Assembly (NCBI GenBank): GCA_011391455.1
Contig: JAABQN010000005.1
Coordinates: 1 to 23,405 of the forward strand
DNA: 23,405 bases
Source: Nitrospiraceae bacterium
Lineage (GTDB): Bacteria > Nitrospirota > Nitrospiria > Nitrospirales > Nitrospiraceae
Reading direction: 5' to 3'
The first letter of the stretch is position 1; each line of letters begins with the position of its first letter. Of this stretch, positions 14,292 through 22,340 are shown piece after piece. A model generated the notes under the pieces. It saw nothing but the letters and a program-made list of their open reading frames with translations. It was not told the origin of the DNA and made no database searches. A program made the position numbers and the translations under genes.

Positions 14292-15701
14292 ATGGTGGGA
14301 GAAGTGTCTGTGGAATTGGCTGGAGCGCGTGTCACGGTCATGGGGCTTGCCAGAAGCGGTGTAGCGGCTTGCCGATTGCTCCAGGCGGCGGGAGCACGTG
14401 TCACGGTGGCCGATCGGAAGGAATCGACTGAGCTGGCGGCAGTCCTCGGCGGCATCGACCGTGATCACGTCGGCGTGACCGTCGGGGCGCGGTACGAGTC
14501 GTCGCTCGACGGGGCGGATCTGGTGGTGATCAGCCCCGGAGTGCCCTATCGGCTGGCTCCGCTCGAAGCAGTGCGTCGGCGCGGCGTAAAGGTGATCAGC
14601 GAATTGGAGCTGGCCTCTCAGTTTTTCAGAAGTCCGCTTCTTGCCATCACGGGCACCAACGGCAAGAGCACGACTGTGACCTTGATTGGCAAGTTTCTCG
14701 CCGAGAGCGGGAAGCGGGCGTTTGTCGGAGGGAATTTGGGCACCGCTTTGAGCGAGGCAGCGGTGGAAGACCTTCGCGCCGGTCAGGCAGGGAAGCCGAG
14801 TCCGTTCGACTATCTCGTCGTCGAGGTCTCCAGTTTTCAGCTGGAAACGATCGATCGGTTCCATCCCTGGATTGCTGCTCTGCTCAACGTGACGGTCGAT
14901 CACCAGGACCGGTATGAGTCACTGGACGAGTACATCGCGGCTAAACAACGGATCTTCGAGAATCAAACTGCGTCCGATTTTGCCCTGTTCAACCTTGACG
15001 ATAGCCGTGTGGCTGGGCTGCGACATCGCATTCATGCGAAACGCCTGGGGTTTACCACCACGTCGACGCTCGGCGGCGATTTGTTCGGGGGAACCTATCT
15101 GGAAGATGACCGGATCGTAACGACGGTGACCGGGGTACGACAAGAGATCTGCCGTCGAAGTGAGATCCGCATCATCGGCAACCACAACGTAGAGAACGTC
15201 ATGGCGGCTGCGACCTATGCCCTGCTGTGCGGTTGCCCTCTCGACGTGATTCGTCGTGTCCTCGCGACATTTCCCGGACTCGAGCATGCTCTTGAAATCG
15301 TTCGCGAGCGTCGGGGGGTCCGATTTGTCAACGATTCGAAGGGAACGAATGTCGATGCCACGCTCAAGGCGTTGGAAAGTATCGATCAACCGATTTGGCT
15401 CATTGCCGGCGGGCGGGATAAGGGTGGCGATTTTTCGCGACTCGCTCAGGCGGTCAGTCGGCGGGTCACGCGTGTGATTCTGATAGGGGAAGCGGCGCCG
15501 CTGTTGCGACAGGCTTGGGAAGGTGTCGCCACGCTGACTGAGGCAGCCACCTTGCGGGAGGCCGTGGATTGTGCTGCGCAGGGGGCATCGCCGGGTGACG
15601 TCGTGTTGTTATCCCCGGCTTGTGCCAGCTTCGACATGTTTGCGGACTATCAAGACCGTGGCCGTCAATTCAAGGCATTGGTACATGCCATACCGGCGTG
15701 A
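14292..15701 (+). CDS. murD: UDP-MurNAc-L-Ala:D-glutamate ligase MurD
   Basis: This 469-residue Mur ligase adds D-Glu to UDP-MurNAc-L-Ala. The N-terminus ARVTVMGLARSGVAACRLLQ is the Rossmann-like UDP domain. The P-loop GTNGKSTT begins at residue 121, followed by GGNLGTALSE and VVEVSSFQLETI. The C-terminal domain includes NDSKGTNVDATLKALE and LLSPACASFDMF. The start is not certain. The ATG at 14292 has little upstream pairing, while a GTG at 14310 has GGGAGAA about 6 nt upstream and would begin closer to the family norm. It lies between mraY and ftsW with a 32-nt gap after it. Confidence 0.96.
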   Translation: MVGEVSVELAGARVTVMGLARSGVAACRLLQAAGARVTVADRKESTELAAVLGGIDRDHVGVTVGARYESSLDGADLVVISPGVPYRLAPLEAVRRRGVKVISELELASQFFRSPLLAITGTNGKSTTVTLIGKFLAESGKRAFVGGNLGTALSEAAVEDLRAGQAGKPSPFDYLVVEVSSFQLETIDRFHPWIAALLNVTVDHQDRYESLDEYIAAKQRIFENQTASDFALFNLDDSRVAGLRHRIHAKRLGFTTTSTLGGDLFGGTYLEDDRIVTTVTGVRQEICRRSEIRIIGNHNVENVMAAATYALLCGCPLDVIRRVLATFPGLEHALEIVRERRGVRFVNDSKGTNVDATLKALESIDQPIWLIAGGRDKGGDFSRLAQAVSRRVTRVILIGEAAPLLRQAWEGVATLTEAATLREAVDCAAQGASPGDVVLLSPACASFDMFADYQDRGRQFKALVHAIPA

Positions 15702-15733
15702 CGTGCAGAGCGAGGGAGGGGCGGTTCTGAGCA

Positions 15734-16930
15734 ATGGCGCATCGATCAGCGGGGACTTTGGCGCTCCCATGGTCCCAGACCAGCCAACGGTCGGGCAAGC
15801 AACGGGTAGCGGCGGATCATACGCTTCTAGCGGTCACCATGATCCTGGCGTTGGTGGGACTGGTCATGGTGTTCAGCGCGAGCGCCATTGTGGCGGGCAA
15901 CAGGTTTCAGGATCCCGGATTTTTTCTGAAGCGGCAGATCGCCTGGCTTGCGTTCGGCTTGCTGTTGATGCACCTCACGTCGCGTATCGATTACACGTTC
16001 TGGAAGAAGCTCTCCATCCCGATGTTGGCCTGCATCGTTCTGCTGCTCATCTTGGTGCTGGTGCCGTCGCTTGGCGTGGCGGCCAAGGGGGCGCGGCGAT
16101 GGTTGCGGTTGGGATTCATCTCGGTGCAGCCGGCGGAGATGGTCAAGCTCGTGGCAGTCATCTATCTGGCGGCATATCTGACCAAAAAAGGGGACAAGAT
16201 CACGCTGTTCCGCAACGGACTTCTGCCGGCCCTGATCGTGATCGGACTGTTGAGCGGACTGGTGTTGCTGGAACCGGATCTTGGGACGGTCGTGGTGCTT
16301 GGGCTGGTGACGGTCGGGATGTGTTTTCTCGCCGGGGCGCGCCTTTCTCACCTCTTGGCCTTAGGCCTTTGTGCAATTCCGGTCGTGCTGGCACTGGTCC
16401 TTGGGTCCAGTTATCGACGCCAACGGCTTATGACCTTTCTGGCTCCATGGAAGGATGCGTCGGATGCCGGGTTCCAAATCACGCAGTCCTTCTTGTCCTT
16501 CGGCAGCGGCGGTTCGTTCGGGGTGGGATTGGGCGAGGGCAAACAGAAGCTCTATTTTCTCCCGGAGGCACATACAGATTTTGTCTTGGCGCTGATCGGA
16601 GAAGAACTGGGGCTCGTCGGCACCGCCGCGGTCATCCTGTTATTCGCATTTTTTGTGTGGCGCGGGTTTCAAATCGCCGCGCGCGCGCGGGTACCGTTTG
16701 GCCGCTATCTGGGTATGGGCATTACCCTGTTGATCGGCAGCCAAGCGCTGGTGAATGCAGCGGTAGTGACGGGGCTCTTGCCGACGAAAGGGCTCACCTT
16801 GCCGTTCGTGAGTTATGGAGGGTCGTCGCTGGTGGTCAGTCTGATCGGTGTGGGGATCTTGCTCAGTATTTCTCGCGACCGGCATGCCGGCGGGTCTCGA
16901 AGTGGGCGCGATGGGTTGAATCACGGATGA
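15734..16930 (+). CDS. ftsW: Septal peptidoglycan glycosyltransferase FtsW (SEDS family)
   Basis: This 398-residue SEDS protein has a polar N-terminus of about 30 residues followed by about ten membrane segments (first VTMILALVGLVMVFSASAIV). The large loop region reads GVGLGEGKQKLYFLPEAHTD, with D282 in EAHTDF aligning with the catalytic Asp known in E. coli FtsW. The conserved LTLPFVSYGGSSLVVS lies near the C-terminus. It polymerises lipid II at the septum in partnership with FtsI. A GGGAGGGG sequence lies upstream, slightly far from the ATG. Its stop overlaps the murG ATG (ATGA). Confidence 0.95.
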   Translation: MAHRSAGTLALPWSQTSQRSGKQRVAADHTLLAVTMILALVGLVMVFSASAIVAGNRFQDPGFFLKRQIAWLAFGLLLMHLTSRIDYTFWKKLSIPMLACIVLLLILVLVPSLGVAAKGARRWLRLGFISVQPAEMVKLVAVIYLAAYLTKKGDKITLFRNGLLPALIVIGLLSGLVLLEPDLGTVVVLGLVTVGMCFLAGARLSHLLALGLCAIPVVLALVLGSSYRRQRLMTFLAPWKDASDAGFQITQSFLSFGSGGSFGVGLGEGKQKLYFLPEAHTDFVLALIGEELGLVGTAAVILLFAFFVWRGFQIAARARVPFGRYLGMGITLLIGSQALVNAAVVTGLLPTKGLTLPFVSYGGSSLVVSLIGVGILLSISRDRHAGGSRSGRDGLNHG

Positions 16931-18045
16931 CGATTGTCATAGCAGCAGGAGGAACCGGTGGCCATCTCTATCCGGCTGTAGCGTTGGCGCGAGAGTTTCT
17001 CCGGTACGATCCCAGGGCCCAGATCCTCTTCGTGGGGACGGCGCGTGGACTTGAGTCGAAGGTGCTTGCCCACGAAGGATTCGAACTGGCCTTGATCAGT
17101 GCCCAGCCAGTGATGGGCAAGGGTCTGTTCGGGGCGCTGACGGGGTTGTGCGCCACGCCGGTCAGTTTGTGGCAGTGCCTGAGAATTCTGCGTGCCAGAC
17201 GGACGGATTTAGTGATCGGGGTCGGCGGGTATACGAGTCCGATGATGTTGCTTGCTGCAGCGTTGGCCGGTGTGGTGCGTGTGATTCTTGAGCCGAATGC
17301 AAATCCCGGAGCAGCCAACAAAGCGGTGGGACCGTTTGCTCAGCGGGTCTTTCTCGCATTCGAATCGGCGGCTGACTCGTTCGATCGTTCCAAGGTACGT
17401 GTCGTGGGGACGCCAATTCGCAAAGCATTTATGGACGGCATGCAACAGAGCAGAGAGAAATCGGGACCACCGCATCTGCTGATTTTCGGGGGAAGTCAGG
17501 GCGCGAAGGCGATGAATGCAGCGGTGATGGAAGGATTACCCGATCTGATGACACAGATGCCACGTCTCACTGTGACCCATCAGACCGGCGAGTCCGATCA
17601 TGCGCGGGTGGCTGAGGCCTATCGTCGCGCCGGCTTCGAGCAACAAGTCGTGCCGTTTATCTATGACATGCCTGCCGCATTGCGGCAGGCGGACCTTGTG
17701 GTGGCGAGAGCGGGAGCCATGACGGTAGCGGAGCTTACGGCTTGTGGAAAGCCGGCCATTCTCATTCCGTTGCCGTCTGCCATCTACGACCACCAGACGA
17801 AGAATGCCAAGGTGATGGAAGCAGCCGGAGCTGCCGTGCTGCTTTCGCAATCTGTGCTCACCGGCCCCCTGTTGACCCGCACAGTGGCGGGTATTCTCGG
17901 GGATCCTGAGCGATTGCGAGCGATGGGAGAAGCCAGTCTTTCTCTGCGGAAAATCGACGCGGCCGAGGTCATCGTCCGCGAATGTTACGCACTCATGGGA
18001 GGACATCATGATGTCAACCGGTCTGTTGGAGCGGCAGGAAGCTAA
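16927..18045 (+). CDS. murG: UDP-GlcNAc:lipid I N-acetylglucosaminyltransferase MurG
   Basis: This 372-residue GT-B glycosyltransferase converts lipid I to lipid II at the inner face of the membrane. The donor/lipid-binding loops are visible: AAGGTGGHLYPAVALAREF at the N-terminus, GVGGYTSPMMLLAA, and LLIFGGSQGAKAMNAAV in the second domain. ARAGAMTVAELTACGKPAIL and PSAIYDHQTKNAKVME follow. The segment often written EQN is LEPNANPG here. The ATG overlaps the ftsW stop; an open frame runs on upstream through ftsW but is out of frame with it and not coding. The C-terminus overlaps the preferred murC start. Confidence 0.95.
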   Translation: MTIVIAAGGTGGHLYPAVALAREFLRYDPRAQILFVGTARGLESKVLAHEGFELALISAQPVMGKGLFGALTGLCATPVSLWQCLRILRARRTDLVIGVGGYTSPMMLLAAALAGVVRVILEPNANPGAANKAVGPFAQRVFLAFESAADSFDRSKVRVVGTPIRKAFMDGMQQSREKSGPPHLLIFGGSQGAKAMNAAVMEGLPDLMTQMPRLTVTHQTGESDHARVAEAYRRAGFEQQVVPFIYDMPAALRQADLVVARAGAMTVAELTACGKPAILIPLPSAIYDHQTKNAKVMEAAGAAVLLSQSVLTGPLLTRTVAGILGDPERLRAMGEASLSLRKIDAAEVIVRECYALMGGHHDVNRSVGAAGS

Positions 18046-19504
18046 TGGCATTGGGCAACGTGGACAGGAATCACAGTCGTATCCACCGGTTGGTGGAGTA
18101 AGGCGCGCGCCGATGTTTCGCAAGACGCAACAGATTCACTTAGTCGGAATCGGGGGATCGGGGATGAGCGGCATCGCCGAGGTGCTGCTGACGCTGGGGT
18201 ACAAAGTGACAGGCTCGGATTTACAGGCTTCTGATACGACGAGGAGATTGGAAGAACTTGGGGGGCGCATCTTTGTCGGCCATCAGGAGTCGAATGTGGG
18301 TGAAGCCCAAGTGGTGGTCATCTCCTCCGCCGTGTCGGCACAGAACCCCGAGGTCGTGGTGGCCAAGGCGAAGCAGATTCCCGTGATTCCCCGGGCCGAG
18401 ATGCTTGCGGAACTGATGCGGCTGAAATTCGGGGTTGCCATTGCCGGCGCTCATGGAAAAACCACGACGACCTCGATGGTCGCTAATGTACTGGCTCAGG
18501 GCGGGTTGGATCCGACGATGGTGATCGGTGGCAAAGTGAATGCGTTGGGAAGTCATGCCCGCCTTGGTCGAGGCGATCTCCTCGTGGCGGAAGCCGATGA
18601 GAGTGACGGATCGTTTCTCCGTCTGTCTCCGACCATCGCCGCGGTCACGAATCTCGACAGGGAACATTTGGATCACTATGGCAGCATGGAGCGCATCAAC
18701 GAGTGCTTTCTCGAGTTTATCAATAAGGTGCCGTTCTATGGGTTGGCCGTATTGTGCGCCGACGATGATCGGCTGAGGGCGCTCTTCCCAAACATCGTGA
18801 AACGCTATCAGACCTATGGGCTCAGTGAGCGTGAAGGCGTCACGCCTGACTTCTTTGCGACAGAGATCAGCTTGAACCAATGGGGCGCTGAGTTTCGGGC
18901 GCAGTTCCGTGGGCGCAATTTGGGTCCGTTCCGCCTGGCTGTGCCAGGGCGGCACAATGTCTCCAACGCGCTTGTGGCGATTGCGATCGGAATCGAATTG
19001 GATGTGCCGGTGGATCTCATCAGAAAAGCGCTGGCGGCCTATGCCGGGGTCGAGCGCCGCTTTCATCTGCGCGGGGAAGCCAATGGGATTATGGTCGTGG
19101 ACGATTACGGGCATCATCCAACTGAGATCAAGGCGACCCTGGCCGCAGCGAAGCAAGGCTGGAAGGACCGGCGGCTGGTGGTGCTATTTCAGCCGCATCG
19201 CTATACCAGGACGCGAGATTTGCTGGAGGACTTTGCGAAGTCGTTTGACCAATCAGACGTATTGTTCTTAGCTGATATTTATGCGGCAGGGGAGCAGCCG
19301 ATTCCCGGAGTGTCCGGAGCCAAATTGGCCGACGTTGTTCGTGCGGCCGGCCATCCGTCTGTGACCTTTGTGGAACACAAGGAGCAGTTGGTGGATCAGA
19401 TATTGCCCCATCTGAAATCGGGAGATCTCGTCATGACATTAGGGGCGGGGGATATTTGGAAGACGGGGGTTGGGCTATTAGCCCGATTGACCCCCGCCGG
19501 ATGA
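18008..19504 (+). CDS. murC: UDP-MurNAc:L-alanine ligase MurC
   Basis: MurC adds L-Ala to UDP-MurNAc, the first stem-peptide step. Motifs are IHLVGIGGSGMSGIAEVLL, the P-loop G147-A-H-G-K-T, then EADESDGSFLRLSP and TNLDREHLDHYGS. VDDYGHHPTEIKATL and FQPHRYTRTRDL follow in the C-terminal domain. The ATG at 18008 has an excellent GGGAGG about 6 nt upstream. It gives a polar 35-residue N-terminal extension overlapping murG by 38 nt. The family-typical start would be the ATG at 18113 (MFRKTQQIHLVG), which has a weaker AAGG at 10 nt. The extension may or may not be translated; the enzyme identity is not in doubt. Confidence 0.95.
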   Translation: MMSTGLLERQEANGIGQRGQESQSYPPVGGVRRAPMFRKTQQIHLVGIGGSGMSGIAEVLLTLGYKVTGSDLQASDTTRRLEELGGRIFVGHQESNVGEAQVVVISSAVSAQNPEVVVAKAKQIPVIPRAEMLAELMRLKFGVAIAGAHGKTTTTSMVANVLAQGGLDPTMVIGGKVNALGSHARLGRGDLLVAEADESDGSFLRLSPTIAAVTNLDREHLDHYGSMERINECFLEFINKVPFYGLAVLCADDDRLRALFPNIVKRYQTYGLSEREGVTPDFFATEISLNQWGAEFRAQFRGRNLGPFRLAVPGRHNVSNALVAIAIGIELDVPVDLIRKALAAYAGVERRFHLRGEANGIMVVDDYGHHPTEIKATLAAAKQGWKDRRLVVLFQPHRYTRTRDLLEDFAKSFDQSDVLFLADIYAAGEQPIPGVSGAKLADVVRAAGHPSVTFVEHKEQLVDQILPHLKSGDLVMTLGAGDIWKTGVGLLARLTPAG

Positions 19505-19508
19505 TGTC

Positions 19509-20459
19509 ATGAAGCGAGGTGTCCGAGGTGTCACGACAGGTGCAAAAGCTCATGCGCAGTTCACGCAGGCAGATGTCCGGGCTGCGGTAGCGGGCCTCCG
19601 GGGATCCGTATCCTTCCAGGCTCCGTTGAGCGAATACACCTCGTTCAAGATCGGAGGGCCGGCGGATGTCGTGGTTGAACCGGCTGATATTGAAGATGTC
19701 TGTCTGGTCGTTCAGCAGGCGCGCAGGCGCAAGATCCCGTTGTTTGTCCTGGGCGGGACAAACTTATTAGTCCGGGACGGGGGAATCCGCGGCATCGTCA
19801 TGAGCCTGGTGCGGTTGCGGGGGATCAAGGAAGAACCGGGGTCCGTGCTCTATGCCGAAGGGGGAGTTGGGATGCCGACATTGATTGGATACGCCATTCG
19901 CCATTCCCTCGCGGGATTGGAATGGGCTGCGGGAATTCCCGGGACTGTGGCCGGGTGTGTGGTGATGAATGCCGGAACGAAGCTCGGGGAAATGAAGGAT
20001 TCGGTCAAGGCTGTTCGCATGGTGAACATGAAGGGCCAGCTCGTGGAGGTGGAAGCAACCCAGGTGAGGTTCGAGTATCGACGGGCTTTGTTGCCGCGTG
20101 GCGTCGTCGTCGGGGTGTGGATTCAGTTGAAGCAGGGGGTTCGATCTGAGATCGAGCGAGTGGTCAAGGACTACCTCCATTATCGGCGGGACACACAACC
20201 GCTCGCGTTGCCGAGTGCCGGTTGTGTGTTTAAGAACCCTCCGAACGATTCCGCCGGCCGGCTGATTGAGGCGGTTGGCCTCAAGGGTGCACGCGTCGGC
20301 GATGCGGAGGTTTCGATGAAACATGCCAACTTCATGGTGAATCGGGGGCAGGCGCGGGCGGCGGATGTGACGGCATTGATCGGGAAGGTCCGCAGCGCTA
20401 TTCGCCGGCTGGCGGGCGTGCGATTAGATCTTGAACTCAAAATTGTGGGAGAGGCCTAG
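19509..20459 (+). CDS. murB: UDP-N-acetylenolpyruvoylglucosamine reductase MurB
   Basis: This 316-residue FAD enzyme reduces UDP-GlcNAc-enolpyruvate to UDP-MurNAc. FAD-binding motifs are YTSFKIGGPADVVVEP and FVLGGTNLLVRDGGI, with WAAGIPGTVAGCVVMNAGT after them. The C-terminal catalytic segment reads LPSAGCVFKNPPNDSAGRLI. In the well-studied E. coli enzyme the proton donor in the AGS-x-FKNP motif is Ser229; here that position is Cys239. The final third contains KHANFMVNRGQARAADV. The gene starts 4 nt after murC and is followed at 4 nt by ddl. Confidence 0.94.
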   Translation: MKRGVRGVTTGAKAHAQFTQADVRAAVAGLRGSVSFQAPLSEYTSFKIGGPADVVVEPADIEDVCLVVQQARRRKIPLFVLGGTNLLVRDGGIRGIVMSLVRLRGIKEEPGSVLYAEGGVGMPTLIGYAIRHSLAGLEWAAGIPGTVAGCVVMNAGTKLGEMKDSVKAVRMVNMKGQLVEVEATQVRFEYRRALLPRGVVVGVWIQLKQGVRSEIERVVKDYLHYRRDTQPLALPSAGCVFKNPPNDSAGRLIEAVGLKGARVGDAEVSMKHANFMVNRGQARAADVTALIGKVRSAIRRLAGVRLDLELKIVGEA

Positions 20460-20463
20460 CGGA

Positions 20464-21474
20464 ATGAGCGAGCCCCGGCTGTCAAAACGACCTCTTCTGA
20501 CCCGCGCCCGTATCGGAGTGCTGATGGGCGGGCAATCGGCTGAACGAGATGTCTCGCTCCGGACGGGCGCTGCCGTCCATCGTTCGCTGGTCCGTCGCGG
20601 CTACAACGCGGTGACCATTGATGTGGGGCCGATGCTCTCTCGGGATTTGCAGGACCAGAAGATCGAGCTGGCGTTTCTCGCATTGCACGGACCGGGCGGA
20701 GAAGATGGTTCGATCCAAGGGTTTCTGGAAACTCTGCGAGTCCCCTACACCGGATCCGGTATCCAAGCCAGTGCGATCGGCATGCACAAAGTCACGACGA
20801 AAACCCTCTTGGTCTCTGCGCACATTCCTGTGCCGGACGGCACAGTGGTGAAGCGCGGAGAGGAAGTTTCGCGCAGCACTGCGATGCGGGGGGCAAAATT
20901 ACGCTGGCCCGTCGTGGTGAAGCCCGCGTCGCAAGGGTCCACGATCGGCGTCACTATCGTGCGGAAGCCGGCGCAATGGCGTGACGCCCTGGCTTTGGCC
21001 CATCGCTACGACGTGGATGCCATGGTCGAGGCGTACATCCCTGGGCATGAGGTCACGGTGTCGATCATCGGGCGGCAGCATGCATCCCCGCTGGTGCTTC
21101 CTGCCGTGGAAATTGTTGCGCCTGGCGGTTTTTACGATTTTTCAGCGAAGTATGAAAAGGGGAAAACTCAGTACCTCTGCCCTGCGCCCTTGACTGCGAC
21201 GATAAGCAGGCAGATTCGGATGTTGGCACTGCGTACCTATGAGGTGCTGGGTTGTGAAGGTGCGGCTCGGGTCGATTTCCGGATCACCCCGCGTGGCCGT
21301 CCTGTGGTGTTGGAGATTAATACGGCGCCGGGCATGACTGAAACAAGTTTATTGCCGATGGCCGCGGCACAGGCCGAGATCGACTATGACGAGCTGACCG
21401 AGCGGATTCTCGAGTCGGCCCTTGTTCGCGCAGCTCGCCTCGACCGTCCGTCAGCGGATGGGAGCATGCCGTGA
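20464..21474 (+). CDS. ddl: D-alanine--D-alanine ligase Ddl
   Basis: This 336-residue ATP-grasp enzyme makes the D-Ala-D-Ala dipeptide used by MurF. Motifs are ARIGVLMGGQSAERDVSLRT, then LALHGPGGEDGSIQGFLETL and GMHKVTTK. The ATP-binding VVKPASQGSTIGVTIV follows, then EAYIPGHEVTVSI, and the end motif VLEINTAPGMTETSLLP. I chose the ATG at 20464, which lies just after the murB stop and leads directly into the family N-terminus. An upstream in-frame ATG at 20431 would overlap murB by 29 nt and add 11 unlikely residues. Its stop overlaps the ftsQ GTG. Confidence 0.95.
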   Translation: MSEPRLSKRPLLTRARIGVLMGGQSAERDVSLRTGAAVHRSLVRRGYNAVTIDVGPMLSRDLQDQKIELAFLALHGPGGEDGSIQGFLETLRVPYTGSGIQASAIGMHKVTTKTLLVSAHIPVPDGTVVKRGEEVSRSTAMRGAKLRWPVVVKPASQGSTIGVTIVRKPAQWRDALALAHRYDVDAMVEAYIPGHEVTVSIIGRQHASPLVLPAVEIVAPGGFYDFSAKYEKGKTQYLCPAPLTATISRQIRMLALRTYEVLGCEGAARVDFRITPRGRPVVLEINTAPGMTETSLLPMAAAQAEIDYDELTERILESALVRAARLDRPSADGSMP

Positions 21475-22340
21475 AGGTATTTTTGCGGAAGAAAGCGGTT
21501 CGTGATGTTGGCCCTCGGGTGAACCAATGGAAGGGCGCGCGTGCCAGCCAGGCTTTGGACCATCGGCAACAGGCGCGTCGGGAAAAACTCGTCTCACGGT
21601 GGCGACGTGCGTTGCGCGTGGGACAATGGATCGTCGGCCTTGCAGTGTTGGCTTGGGGTCTGACTACGGCTACGCAAGAGATGGGACCGGTTCTGCAGGA
21701 CTGGCTGGAAATCCGCGAGATAGAAGTCGAGGGTATTCACCATGTGACGAGGCCGGAAGTGTTGGAGCGGCTCGTCTTGAAGCCCGGCGTGGGGCTGCAT
21801 CAAGTCAGCACAGCGTTTCTTGCCGAGCGAGTGCAGGCGCATGCCTGGATTAAGGAGGCGACGATCGAACGTAGGCCGCCGCATCTGTTGCATGTCACCG
21901 TATTGGAACGTACGCCGGCTGCCATTATTCGGATGGGCGCGGACCATTGGTTGAGCGATGAGAGCGGATATCTTCTAGCCAAGTTGGGCCGGCAGGATGA
22001 TGAGACGCTGCCATTGTTGATCGGGCTGGAGCCTCAGGCCATGCAGCGCGGCGAGGCCCGTGTTCGCAATGCGATTCAGTCCGGGGTCGTGCTGGCCAAG
22101 CTTATCGCCAATACCCTCGATGGGCGGGTTGAAGTGGACCTCGCAAATCCGGTGAATGTGGTGGCGTCAGCCAGTGGGGTGCGATTTCAGTTTGGTGGTG
22201 ACTCTCTGGTCGATCAGTGGGAGCGGTTCCGGAAAGTGAAGCCGTCATTTAAAACTGCCTCTTCCGAAGGTCGGAAGCGCGAGGTGACCGAGATCGATTT
22301 GCGTTATGACAACCGTGTCATTGTGCGGGAAAGGGTGTGA
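21471..22340 (+). CDS. ftsQ: Cell division protein FtsQ
   Basis: This 289-residue bitopic protein has a basic cytoplasmic tail of ~48 residues and one TM span (about 50-68, GQWIVGLAVLAWGLTTAT). Next comes a POTRA domain (IREIEVEGIHHVTRPEVLER through LHVTVLERTPAAIIRMG) and the FtsQ C-terminal domain (WLSDESGYLLAKL to DLRYDNRVIVRE). FtsQ recruits FtsL/FtsB and later divisome proteins. The GTG start has GGGAG six nt upstream and overlaps the ddl stop (GTGA). Position between ddl and ftsA is canonical. Confidence 0.93.
   Translation: MKVFLRKKAVRDVGPRVNQWKGARASQALDHRQQARREKLVSRWRRALRVGQWIVGLAVLAWGLTTATQEMGPVLQDWLEIREIEVEGIHHVTRPEVLERLVLKPGVGLHQVSTAFLAERVQAHAWIKEATIERRPPHLLHVTVLERTPAAIIRMGADHWLSDESGYLLAKLGRQDDETLPLLIGLEPQAMQRGEARVRNAIQSGVVLAKLIANTLDGRVEVDLANPVNVVASASGVRFQFGGDSLVDQWERFRKVKPSFKTASSEGRKREVTEIDLRYDNRVIVRERV

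Noticed and set aside
15571..16926. Long open frame overlapping murD and ftsW and continuing into murG
   Set aside because: It is in frame with murG but has no family similarity through ftsW, while the other frame encodes a clear FtsW. GC-rich codon usage explains the lack of stops.
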